Shown: in pieces, positions 23,359 through 29,510 of the stretch
Layout: each line of letters starts with the position of its first letter
How positions within the stretch are numbered: the first letter of the stretch is position 1
Virus record (IMG/VR): IMGVR_UViG_3300030012_001764
Span: 1 to 33,730 of that record
Source: a virus
Length of the DNA stretch: 33,730 nucleotides
Direction: 5' to 3' (one strand)
Notes under the pieces: generated by a model
What the model saw: the letters and a program-made list of their open reading frames with translations, nothing else
What the model was told of the DNA's origin: nothing
Database searches by the model: none
Made by a program: the position numbers and the translations under genes

Positions 23359-23892
23359 CTATTGATTTATTTCTTTAATAGTTTGGTCTATAGTTTGCTT
23401 TAATAACTTGTCAATTACTAAACCGTACTTTGAAGTAACCTCTTTAGATAACTTCTTAAAATGCTTCTCATAGGGCTTAGTAAAAAACATTGTTTTCTTT
23501 ATACCTACTTTTTGAACGTGCCTACTTAGTGCGAACTTAAGACTCTTGATAGATACGAATTGACCTTTCTCATTCCTTCCTGTAGTTAGTCCCTTCTTAA
23601 TCGCCCACTTATGAAACACTCTAGGAGGCGGTGCATTCTCAGGTCCTGACTTAAATGAGTAGTCAGATAAAGACTCACCCGATTCAGTACCCCTAACCCC
23701 TCTGTCTTTAAAGAATCCGTAGGGCTTCATTGAGAACGTAATCTGTATTGAGTTCTTAGATACGTTTACCTTGCCTTTTATAGAGTCCTGTAATGTTCCC
23801 GTTGTTGAGAATACCTTAGCGTTATTCTTAGCCTCATTAACGACCTTATTTTTAAAGTCCTCTAAATACTTAAATAACTCTTCATTTTGCAT
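23359..23892 (-). CDS. HK97 gp10-like tail/neck completion protein
   Basis: 177 residues. The pattern YGFFKDRGVRGTESGESLSD followed by PPPRVFHKWAIKKGL and a helical C terminus is that of the HK97-gp10-like proteins that complete the neck or tail end. The N terminus is helical. It follows the tail terminator-like gene by one base, as expected in the head-completion to tail-tube order. Confidence 0.75.
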   Translation of the reverse strand: MQNEELFKYLEDFKNKVVNEAKNNAKVFSTTGTLQDSIKGKVNVSKNSIQITFSMKPYGFFKDRGVRGTESGESLSDYSFKSGPENAPPPRVFHKWAIKKGLTTGRNEKGQFVSIKSLKFALSRHVQKVGIKKTMFFTKPYEKHFKKLSKEVTSKYGLVIDKLLKQTIDQTIKEINQ

Positions 23893-23893
23893 T

Positions 23894-24343
23894 TTAACAG
23901 GATGTCATTTCGTTTGGTGTTCTTACTGTCATTGATAGAGTGAAACCTGCTACAACATTCTCGAATCTATCTGTAAATGGTTCTGCTGTTGGTTCTCCGT
24001 CTAACTCGAATCCGTCTCTGTATAAGTCGCCTCTAGTCATTACGGCACAAATACGCTTCATTACTTCTAGTTGAGTATTGAGAATGTATAACTCATTGTC
24101 ATTACCCTCGAATCCTGACGATTTTTCTTTACTAAAGTTGACAACATCCATGCCTATAATAGATACATTGTATGAGGTTACTTGTGAACCTATAGTCACA
24201 TTGTTTACGATTATATGAGCCAATGGAAACAAAGTCGCTTTGCTTAAATCTAGGTCTAATATATCACCTTGTGACGTAGTTGTTACAATAGGGTCGTTTT
24301 CTAAATGGTCTTTTATTTTGTTTATTACATCGAAATACTTCAT
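23894..24343 (-). CDS. Tail terminator / completion-like protein
   Basis: 149 residues. It has an N-terminal helix (MKYFDVINKIKDHLENDP), then alternating strands (ATLFPLAHIIVNNVTIG, TSYNVSIIGMDVVNFS) and a final beta hairpin. Proteins of this pattern lie just before the gp10-like gene in Bacteroidota phages and cap the tail tube. Its ATG overlaps the stop of the -1 frame of the tail chaperone as ATGA, which supports that frame being translated. Confidence 0.6.
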   Translation of the reverse strand: MKYFDVINKIKDHLENDPIVTTTSQGDILDLDLSKATLFPLAHIIVNNVTIGSQVTSYNVSIIGMDVVNFSKEKSSGFEGNDNELYILNTQLEVMKRICAVMTRGDLYRDGFELDGEPTAEPFTDRFENVVAGFTLSMTVRTPNEMTSC

Positions 24344-24606
24344 CGCTTAGTTATTTTTTTTAGTTCTTGAGATTCTATTGTTTGCTTTTGCTTTTCAAAG
24401 GTAAGGAAGGTAAGGGATTCGTGTAGCCCCATTCTAGTGACTTCTTTAAATCTGAGTATATCTCCCTTAGAGAGTGCGTAGATTGATTGATACCATCCCC
24501 AAGTTGATGAGAATTGTCCTCTGCTTGTAAAGTCTTTTTCTGAGTCTTTTGTTCCTGCATCGAAGAGGTCAGGATAGCTTCTGATAACTCTATCCCTAAA
24601 CGACAA
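24340..24606 (-). CDS. T extension of the tail assembly chaperone (-1 frame)
   Basis: An 88-codon frame with no AUG: it opens on TTG within the T9 run and lies -1 relative to the overlapping gene at 24375-25088. It holds the conserved-looking part (WGWYQSIYALSKGDILRF, HESLTFLTFEKQK) expected of T regions. A -1 slip at TTTTTTT would join residues 1-161 of the G frame to these 88 residues (about 249 in total). The stop overlaps the next start as ATGA. An assembly error in the T run, giving one continuous gene, is the alternative. Confidence 0.7.
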   Translation of the reverse strand: MSFRDRVIRSYPDLFDAGTKDSEKDFTSRGQFSSTWGWYQSIYALSKGDILRFKEVTRMGLHESLTFLTFEKQKQTIESQELKKITKR

Positions 24607-25088
24607 AAAAAAACCGTTGACGAAATCGCAACTGACAAAGGTAACTCTTTAAATAGTTCGTGAAACTCCTCTGAGCCATCGTACTCTCTTATGCTATATT
24701 TGTCTCCTATCTTTAACTCTACAGGTCTATACATGACTGCTAACGCTTTGTGATATGTACCCCAATCTTTTAACCCCTCTTCGAGGTCGATGTATTCCCC
24801 TAAACTAATTTTTTCTAGGTTAGGAATAAAGCCCAAATCAACACCGTTAAAATCTATTCTAGTTTTGAACTCAGGTTTTGACTCAAACAACTTTGTAAAA
24901 TGGTTAGATAAATCTATTATAGATGAATACTCAATCTTTAGTACACTAGCCATAGGTATACCACAAAATATGGATACCATTTTCTGAGATATAAACTCAT
25001 TGTCGTTACTGTTATTTTGAACCTTAACTAATTCTTGGTATTGACCTACTGTAATCTCTTCTAGTGAACTTGGTACTCTTAATTTCAT
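24375..25088 (-). CDS. Tail assembly chaperone (G frame)
   Basis: 237 residues. The first ~160 carry the chaperone-like part (SSLEEITVGQYQELVKVQNN, FIPNLEKISLGEYIDLEEGL, KALAVMYRPVEL). After VFFC at 160-163 the sequence turns Ser/Gln/Lys-rich and looks unlike a folded domain, which suggests that the other frame carries the functional C terminus. Such proteins hold the tape measure soluble while the tube forms. It follows the terminase large subunit. Confidence 0.75.
   Translation of the reverse strand: MKLRVPSSLEEITVGQYQELVKVQNNSNDNEFISQKMVSIFCGIPMASVLKIEYSSIIDLSNHFTKLFESKPEFKTRIDFNGVDLGFIPNLEKISLGEYIDLEEGLKDWGTYHKALAVMYRPVELKIGDKYSIREYDGSEEFHELFKELPLSVAISSTVFFCRLGIELSEAILTSSMQEQKTQKKTLQAEDNSHQLGDGINQSTHSLREIYSDLKKSLEWGYTNPLPSLPLKSKSKQ
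24605..24613 (-). other. Candidate -1 ribosomal frameshift site (T9 run)
   Basis: On the minus strand GG-T9-G reads GTT TTT TTT TGT in the G frame; a slip by one base gives TTT TTT TTG TCG, the T frame. Nine T residues satisfy the T TTT TTT heptamer. I cannot fold the downstream RNA here. Confidence 0.6.
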
Positions 25089-25107
25089 ATATATATAACC
25101 TATTAAT

Positions 25108-26313
25108 TTAAACTATGTTATAAGAGCCTTTATGAGCGTTCGCTAACTGATAACTAACAGCGTAACGAAGAGCATCTATTCCATGATTATATTTATCGCA
25201 GGGTGTCTTAGATTTGCGCTCTAACCAACTATAATTATTAAGTTCTTTGATTAGGTCAACGCTATCCTCATCTATCACTAGGTCGTAATCCTGAAGCAAT
25301 GAGATACCGTATACAATAGAGTCCGCTCCTTTGATTGTTGGAACTACATTGTTCCCTAATGCTTTTAACTCTGATATCAGTCTAGGTTCTGCACTATCAC
25401 CAACTATAAGAGACTGACCTGCATGAGATGTATTTAAAGAGGCTATCTGAGACGTTGTAAGACCTTGCTTATACATTAGTAGCTTAACATATATAATCTT
25501 ATTAGACTTATCTATAGACGTCTTAACGAGTGTCGAGGGGTCGTTGCTGAACCCGTAGTCTTGTCCGTATACAGGTGTTGACACCTCTTTAAATTGACCT
25601 ACCGACCAATTATCGAATATAACCCCCTCAGCTTTATCTAACCAACCTCCTAGTATTTGGTGCTTATACTTGTTAGGTCTACGTTGTTTAATGTTCTCTA
25701 TTTGGCTAAGGTAACTATCGGATAGGTTCTCTTTATTGTCTAAGTATGTGGTGTGTATATAGGTTACATCGTTCTTGACTGTATTAGTTCCTGCTTGAAC
25801 TCCTCTATTCTCAAAGAACCTCTGATATATGAAATGCTCCTTTGTCGTAGGATTCAATATAAGAATCACTCTGTTATCCTTACTCTTCGCTCTGATAGAT
25901 AAGTCTATCTTATCAAAGATGTCCTCATTAACAAGTTCCTCAGCTTCGTCTAACACCCATGTAGTTACACCCTGTAATGATTTAAGGTTTGCAGTTTGGT
26001 CACCTGATGAGGTCTTAATACCTTTAAATATTATTTTGCTTCCTGTATGCAAGTTTGTTATCTCGTCCTTAGTGATATGAAAGTCTTCTACTCTATCTAA
26101 CTCCTCTAGCTTTTCAATAAACTCAGGTATAATAGATATATGAGCGGATGCCATTGTATAACGAGTGAATAGTATGACATGACCTGACTCATAGGTTAAC
26201 GCAACTAGTAATGAATTGACGCTATATGATTTACCCGAACCACGACCACCCGTAACAACAAAGTAACGGGTATCATTACCTAACGGCTTATACTTAGAGT
26301 TAATCTGAATCAC
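25108..26313 (-). CDS. terL: Terminase large subunit
   Basis: 401 residues. Walker A is GGRGSGKS (22-29), Walker B WVLDEAEEL (119-127), and the coupling motif is LILNPT (about 151-156). Nuclease acidic residues are in YGQDYGFSNDP (about 249-259, D252), IVGDSAEP (about 300) and HGIDALRYAV near the end. It packages DNA by ATP hydrolysis and cuts the concatemer. The family is of the Terminase_3 / phage T-type kind. It overlaps the small subunit by one base. Confidence 0.95.
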   Translation of the reverse strand: MIQINSKYKPLGNDTRYFVVTGGRGSGKSYSVNSLLVALTYESGHVILFTRYTMASAHISIIPEFIEKLEELDRVEDFHITKDEITNLHTGSKIIFKGIKTSSGDQTANLKSLQGVTTWVLDEAEELVNEDIFDKIDLSIRAKSKDNRVILILNPTTKEHFIYQRFFENRGVQAGTNTVKNDVTYIHTTYLDNKENLSDSYLSQIENIKQRRPNKYKHQILGGWLDKAEGVIFDNWSVGQFKEVSTPVYGQDYGFSNDPSTLVKTSIDKSNKIIYVKLLMYKQGLTTSQIASLNTSHAGQSLIVGDSAEPRLISELKALGNNVVPTIKGADSIVYGISLLQDYDLVIDEDSVDLIKELNNYSWLERKSKTPCDKYNHGIDALRYAVSYQLANAHKGSYNIV

Positions 26314-26591
26314 TAGTCTTTAAACTTAAATAACTCTTTAAAGTCTATGTTAACACCTTCAGTTGATTTGATATCAATAGATGTTTCAGGTTTACCTAGA
26401 TAGTACTCAAGGAATAATTTGCTCGCCTGAATACATTGCTTCTCGACTGCTTTGTTCTTAACCATTTTAAGCACCTCTACGACATCTTCTACTGAGTTCG
26501 CTTGTTCTAGTGCATCTCTGTATTGATTCTTCCTCTTATCGCTTCCTTTAGCCTTTGTCGAGTGTCCCCCGTTATTCTTACGCTTGTCCAT
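26313..26591 (-). CDS. terS: Terminase small subunit-like protein
   Basis: 92 residues: a basic, disordered N terminus (MDKRKNNGGHSTKAKGSDKR), then a helical core (YRDALEQANSVEDVVEVLKMV) and QASKLFLEYYLGKPETSIDI, a pattern commonly annotated as small terminase in Bacteroidota phages. It should bind packaging-start DNA and present it to the large subunit encoded next. The start is preceded by an AT-rich stretch after the terminator at 26653. Confidence 0.7.
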   Translation of the reverse strand: MDKRKNNGGHSTKAKGSDKRKNQYRDALEQANSVEDVVEVLKMVKNKAVEKQCIQASKLFLEYYLGKPETSIDIKSTEGVNIDFKELFKFKD

Positions 26592-26603
26592 ATTAAAAGA
26601 AAT

Positions 26604-26632
26604 TAACTATTAATTATTTATATAACACGAAA
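26604..26632 (-). promoter_or_regulatory. Possible late promoter before terS
   Basis: On the minus strand this stretch reads TTTCGTGTTATATAAATAA, similar to TATCGTATTATATCTATA in the AT-rich block beside array B. A promoter is needed here because the terminator at 26653 lies just upstream of the packaging genes. The match is short and AT-biased, so confidence is low. Confidence 0.3.
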
Positions 26633-26652
26633 CCCTTGAAAACGTTATGAAC

Positions 26653-26678
26653 AAAAAAAGCCACTCTCTCGAATGGCT
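26653..26678 (-). terminator. Intrinsic terminator after the P3 gene
   Basis: AGCCA...TGGCT with the 10-base loop TTCGAGAGAG, then TTTTTT, read on the minus strand. The loop sequence recurs in the terminator at 27134. Confidence 0.7.
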
Positions 26679-26738
26679 CTCTCTTCTTTCTAGAATTTCG
26701 CACAGGTCTCTAGCAACTCTTCTACGGTGCTTCTTTTG

Positions 26739-27014
26739 TTATATTTTACTAAGTATCTTTTTAGTCCAATCATTACCCAAACTCAAAACTTCTTTTTTGA
26801 ATTTTAAGTTTTTGAACTTATCCATTCTAACAACTTCATTTAGTATTTTATTTGCTCTTGCTTTGCTATCTAGTCTGTCTTTACAAAACAACTCTTCACA
26901 CTTCAACAATTTGTGGTCATCCCATGCTAGATGAAACACACTAACACTAAATACGGTTCCGTTTCCACTCCTTAATATTTTCTTGTTGATTGTAAATTGT
27001 ATTAAATTTTCCAT
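26739..27014 (-). CDS. Hypothetical protein in a one-gene cassette (91 aa)
   Basis: Starts at the ATG at 27014 (MENLIQFTINKKILRSGNG); the frame runs further upstream, but that part is the A/C-rich leader. Unrecognised: mixed alpha/beta with a basic helix at the end (KFKNLKFKKEVLSLGNDWTK). It has its own promoter (27050), the 18-bp element (27116) and terminator (26653). This layout fits an early, separately controlled effector. Confidence 0.7.
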   Translation of the reverse strand: MENLIQFTINKKILRSGNGTVFSVSVFHLAWDDHKLLKCEELFCKDRLDSKARANKILNEVVRMDKFKNLKFKKEVLSLGNDWTKKILSKI

Positions 27015-27049
27015 TTTATTTTGTTTTTGTTTTGTCATTGTTGACAAGT

Positions 27050-27079
27050 CAAAGATACGGACATTTTTTATATCTGCAA
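27050..27079 (-). promoter_or_regulatory. Bacteroidota-type promoter P3
   Basis: TTG (27077-27079), 19 bp, TATCTTTG (27050-27057) on the minus strand. The core CGTATCTTTG is shared with P4 and P5 (with A for the final G in P4). Confidence 0.85.
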
Positions 27080-27115
27080 GTTTTTTTTAAATTATTTTTA
27101 AATTAATTTTCATCT

Positions 27116-27133
27116 CTACGTATTACTACGCAT
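27116..27133. promoter_or_regulatory. 18-bp tandem palindrome element upstream of P3
   Basis: On the plus strand CTACGTAT-TA-CTACGCAT, 13 of 16 positions matching the consensus; it ends 36 bp before the -33 TTG of P3. The adjacent bases give GAAAATTAATTT towards the promoter, as at 17132. Confidence 0.8.
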
Positions 27134-27160
27134 AAAAAAAGGGGCTCTCTCGAATCCCTT
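27134..27160 (-). terminator. Intrinsic terminator after the P4 gene
   Basis: AAGGG...CCCTT around the loop ATTCGAGAGAGC, then T-rich, on the minus strand. Bases 27160-27222 between it and the gene's stop contain a further small hairpin (GCGAAAAGTCGC), so the 3' end of this transcript may be structured. Confidence 0.7.
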
Positions 27161-27222
27161 GCGACTTTTCGCCTCTCTTTTTATGGCTTGGAAATTTTCG
27201 CCCCCATTTGGTATCTTTAATG

Positions 27223-27459
27223 TTATTTAACTATGCCTCTAACCGTTTTAATAAACTCTTTCTTTGTTTGAAATCTCCACGCTTCAACTATTACTGTTAC
27301 CTCTAAATCCTCGAAGCAATCTATTGTGAAATTCTTAACACCTTCAAAACTTTCAAAAACTGAATCAATCTCTTCTTCGTTTCTACACTCGATAGTCAAT
27401 TCATATACTCTCTCGTTGTTGCTTCCGAAGTCTATGTTTATGTTGTTGTTAATTTTCAT
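27223..27459 (-). CDS. Hypothetical protein in a one-gene cassette (78 aa)
   Basis: Starts at 27459 (MKINNNINIDFGSNNERVYE); a longer frame to 27591 runs through promoter P4 and is not used. Small alpha/beta protein: strands VYELTIECRN and VTVIVEAW with a helix EEEIDSVFESFEG between, like a ferredoxin-like or RRM-like fold. Unrecognised. Its own promoter, operator and terminator suggest an independent early product. Confidence 0.7.
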   Translation of the reverse strand: MKINNNINIDFGSNNERVYELTIECRNEEEIDSVFESFEGVKNFTIDCFEDLEVTVIVEAWRFQTKKEFIKTVRGIVK

Positions 27460-27488
27460 TGTGTGTGTTTTTGTTTTGTTTACTGATG

Positions 27489-27518
27489 TAAAGATACGGA
27501 CTTTTTGCAAACCTCCAA
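27489..27518 (-). promoter_or_regulatory. Bacteroidota-type promoter P4
   Basis: TTG (27516-27518), 19 bp, TATCTTTA (27489-27496) on the minus strand. The 13-bp word GTTTGCAAAAAGT upstream is nearly repeated inside the spacer. Confidence 0.8.
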
Positions 27519-27553
27519 ACTTTTTGCAAACTTTTTTTAAAATAATTTGAAAT

Positions 27554-27571
27554 ATACGTATAACTACGTAG
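27554..27571. promoter_or_regulatory. 18-bp tandem palindrome element upstream of P4
   Basis: On the plus strand ATACGTAT-AA-CTACGTAG, 14 of 16 positions matching. It ends 35 bp before the -33 TTG of P4, one base less than in the other copies. Confidence 0.75.
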
Positions 27572-27598
27572 AAAAAAAGGGAAGTTCTCACCTCCCTT
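27572..27598 (-). terminator. Intrinsic terminator after the sigma-factor unit
   Basis: AAGGGAG...CTTCCCTT with a short loop, then T7 on the minus strand. It closes the transcript carrying the sigma factor, the 42-residue protein and the 180-residue protein. Confidence 0.7.
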
Positions 27599-27606
27599 AT
27601 CCTATC

Positions 27607-28149
27607 CTAACCTATCCTCTCCTCTTCGTATTCTTTGAAAATCTTTCTCAAGTCTGCGACCATTGACCTAACACATGAGGCACAATTAGACTCCGTATTC
27701 CGTTTGTTAAAAACCCTATTGTAAATCTTCAATAGAACTCTTTGGTCTGCGATACCTACGACTCTAGGATTCTTATCAAAGAACTCTTTAAGTGAGTTGT
27801 ATTCATCCTCGACTAAGCATTCTACTTTATAAGGGAATAACTTATTCAAGAACTCCTTACGCTTGTCACACCCACAATCGTCTCCTAATATAAACTTAGC
27901 AACCTTATCTACTCCTGTAGCTTCTAAGACCTTCTCTACGGTGTCTCCAAGTCCTTTAGATTCTTTTTTCTCTTTAACTCGCTTAACTCTCTTAACGGTT
28001 GCTTTCTGCTTGTCCTGAGCCTTCTTCATTTGTTTGTACTCTTTTGTTCTCTTGTCCATTGTATTTAATTTATTGTTAATACTTTGTTCTCTCATTTTAA
28101 GATGTTCCTCCTCACTAATATCCCCAAAATGTATTCCATTTTCTGTCAT
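27607..28149 (-). CDS. Conserved-looking phage protein with CGC motif (180 aa)
   Basis: 180 residues. The N terminus is a charged coil (about 1-70). Then comes GLGDTVEKVLEATGVDKVAKFI, then GDDCGCDKRKEFLNKLFPY. The C-terminal part has VEC and ESNCASCVRSM. I recognise the DDCGCDKRKxxLNKLFPY block as common in Bacteroidota phages, but I know of no function. The Cys pairs could bind a metal. It is the third gene of the sigma-factor unit. Confidence 0.75.
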   Translation of the reverse strand: MTENGIHFGDISEEEHLKMREQSINNKLNTMDKRTKEYKQMKKAQDKQKATVKRVKRVKEKKESKGLGDTVEKVLEATGVDKVAKFILGDDCGCDKRKEFLNKLFPYKVECLVEDEYNSLKEFFDKNPRVVGIADQRVLLKIYNRVFNKRNTESNCASCVRSMVADLRKIFKEYEEERIG

Positions 28150-28156
28150 AACTTAT

Positions 28157-28285
28157 TTATTTTTTGCCCTGTCCCCTACTTACTTTTTTATAAGCATTCT
28201 GACCTTTCGAGGCGTTCTTACTATGTACTCCTTTTCTTTTTTTCTTAGGTGTTTCGAGTCTACCACCTGACACAATCTTTGCCAT
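28157..28285 (-). CDS. Small very basic protein (42 aa)
   Basis: Begins MAKIVSGGRLETPKKKRKGV and ends KKVSRGQGKK; nearly all polar and basic. Short proteins with ETPKKKRxGVHSK occur next to the sigma and CGC-type genes in Bacteroidota phages. It fits exactly between the two neighbours (4-base gap to the sigma gene, 7 to the next). Nucleic acid binding is likely on charge alone. Confidence 0.7.
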   Translation of the reverse strand: MAKIVSGGRLETPKKKRKGVHSKNASKGQNAYKKVSRGQGKK

Positions 28286-28289
28286 TTTA

Positions 28290-28835
28290 TTAATCTATTA
28301 GTTCGTATTCTTTATTCAAATAATCTTGATAATCCTCTCCGACCTCTTCTCTTATTCTTTCCTTGCAATGTTTCAAGGTTGTGAATATAGAACTCGTTGA
28401 GATTCCTGTTTCTTTTGATATCGTTCTCATACTCTTCCCTGTCTCTTTATACAGGTTAAATAACATCTCATCATACCAATGAAAATCGGACGCAACAACT
28501 CTAACCTTGTTGAAAATCCTATCTAATGCCTCTCGACTCTCTGTATCTTCTAGTGTGCTATCTAAGTCTTTACCGATATAATCTAAAACATCTGAACTTA
28601 CTTTATTCTTGTTTGCTTTATGCTTTTTAAAATCTAGAAATAAGTTCCTTAATACAAAATACATATAACTATGCTTAACGTCTCCGTTTTGTATTAGTTG
28701 CTCTTCTTTACAGTATTTCATTATTTTAATATACGCTTCTTGCACTATGTCTTCAGCGTATGTATTCTCACCGAACCCTTTAACAACCTCTATGTATTGC
28801 TCGTGGTTCTCTGCTATTTTTTCTATCCATTTCAT
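28290..28835 (-). CDS. Sigma-70-like RNA polymerase sigma factor
   Basis: 181 residues. The region 2-like part is AEDIVQEAYIKIMKY (about 27-41) followed by YFVLRNLFLDFKKHK; the region 4 helix-turn-helix is YKETGKSMRTISKETGISTSSIFTTLKHCKERI (about 130-162, given in full here only as two halves: MRTISKETGISTSSIF and TTLKHCKERI). There is no region 1 or 3. The likely role is to redirect host polymerase to late promoters. A perfect terminator lies directly upstream, and no promoter is visible between, so its synthesis probably needs readthrough. Confidence 0.75.
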   Translation of the reverse strand: MKWIEKIAENHEQYIEVVKGFGENTYAEDIVQEAYIKIMKYCKEEQLIQNGDVKHSYMYFVLRNLFLDFKKHKANKNKVSSDVLDYIGKDLDSTLEDTESREALDRIFNKVRVVASDFHWYDEMLFNLYKETGKSMRTISKETGISTSSIFTTLKHCKERIREEVGEDYQDYLNKEYELID

Positions 28836-28847
28836 TTTATAAGGAGA

Positions 28848-28870
28848 TAAAAAGACCCCCGAAGGGGTCT
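28848..28870 (-). terminator. Intrinsic terminator between the SSB-like gene and the sigma factor
   Basis: A perfect 7-bp stem AGACCCC/GGGGTCT with a TTCG tetraloop, followed by TTTTT on the minus strand: the strongest terminator in the window. It lies 13 bases upstream of the sigma-factor start. Confidence 0.93.
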
Positions 28871-28878
28871 AATGAATA

Positions 28879-29136
28879 TTAAAACGGCATTTCGTTTGAG
28901 TCGTTTGTTGTTTGACTTGGTGTAGGTTGCTCTGAGTTTGCGTTAGGATTAACCCAAGGCTCAGAGAAACTCATACTCATCCATTCAGTTCCCTTAGCAG
29001 AAACTTTTTTCCATAGAGCCACTTCCATCTCTACTCCGTTTACTTTACATTTACCTTTAAAGTCAGGGTGATTCTCTGCTTTTTTATTGTTTGAAAAGAT
29101 TGAACCTGAATTGTCTTTTTGTTCGAATTGTGACAT
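28879..29136 (-). CDS. SSB-like small protein
   Basis: 85 residues: a compact beta domain (PDFKGKCKVNGVEMEVALWK, then GTEWMSMSFSEPW), then a Pro/Ser/Asn-rich linker and the end DSNEMPF. The acidic tail closing in PF is like the C-terminal tip of bacterial SSB that recruits partners. The domain is shorter than a full SSB OB fold. A single-strand-binding or DUF736-like role fits its place behind recombination genes. It is the last gene before the strong terminator. Confidence 0.55.
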   Translation of the reverse strand: MSQFEQKDNSGSIFSNNKKAENHPDFKGKCKVNGVEMEVALWKKVSAKGTEWMSMSFSEPWVNPNANSEQPTPSQTTNDSNEMPF

Positions 29137-29161
29137 ATTATTTATATTTATTTGTTATTAA

Positions 29162-29386
29162 TTACTTTGTTTGTTTTGCTAGTAGTTCTCGGACTAGCGT
29201 TCCGAGTTGCTCATCTGTTTTACCCTCTTGAACATTGTATCTCATCTGATGTACAAAGTCTATATCTTCTATTATACTTACCATTACTGAGGCGGCTTCT
29301 TTAGGTTCTACATTTAACTGCTTATCGATTCCAACCTCTACGGCAATCTTTTGAGCAATCTTTAATAATCTGTTACTTTGTGACAT
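29162..29386 (-). CDS. Hypothetical helical protein (74 aa)
   Basis: Unrecognised and wholly helical: SNRLLKIAQKIAVEVGID, then EAASVMVSIIEDIDFVHQM and LVRELLAKQ. No Cys, signal or membrane segment. It lies in the early operon between a small basic gene and the SSB-like gene, overlapping the former by 14 bases. Perhaps a replication accessory. Confidence 0.7.
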   Translation of the reverse strand: MSQSNRLLKIAQKIAVEVGIDKQLNVEPKEAASVMVSIIEDIDFVHQMRYNVQEGKTDEQLGTLVRELLAKQTK

Positions 29387-29510
29387 CTTTTTGTTCTTGT
29401 TTAATTGTTTGTTGATTCTTTACTTGTTCGTTTACTAACCTCTTCAAAACTTTCGTTTTCGCCCAATAGGATTTTGTACGGGTCTTTGTTGTGTTATTAA
29501 AATTTATCAT
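29373..29510 (-). CDS. Small basic protein (45 aa)
   Basis: MINFNNTTKTRTKSYWAKTK followed by a helical, Gln/Lys-rich tail. The start overlaps the stop of the secreted protein gene as ATGA (29507-29510), and the frame ends 14 bases inside the next gene. Tight coupling on both sides supports translation. Unrecognised; the charge suggests nucleic acid binding. Confidence 0.55.
   Translation of the reverse strand: MINFNNTTKTRTKSYWAKTKVLKRLVNEQVKNQQTIKQEQKDVTK

Noticed and set aside
24340-24606. An independent 88-residue gene starting at TTG
   Set aside because: The TTG lies inside the T9 run and has no leader of its own; the frame is better explained as the product of a -1 slip or a run-length error.
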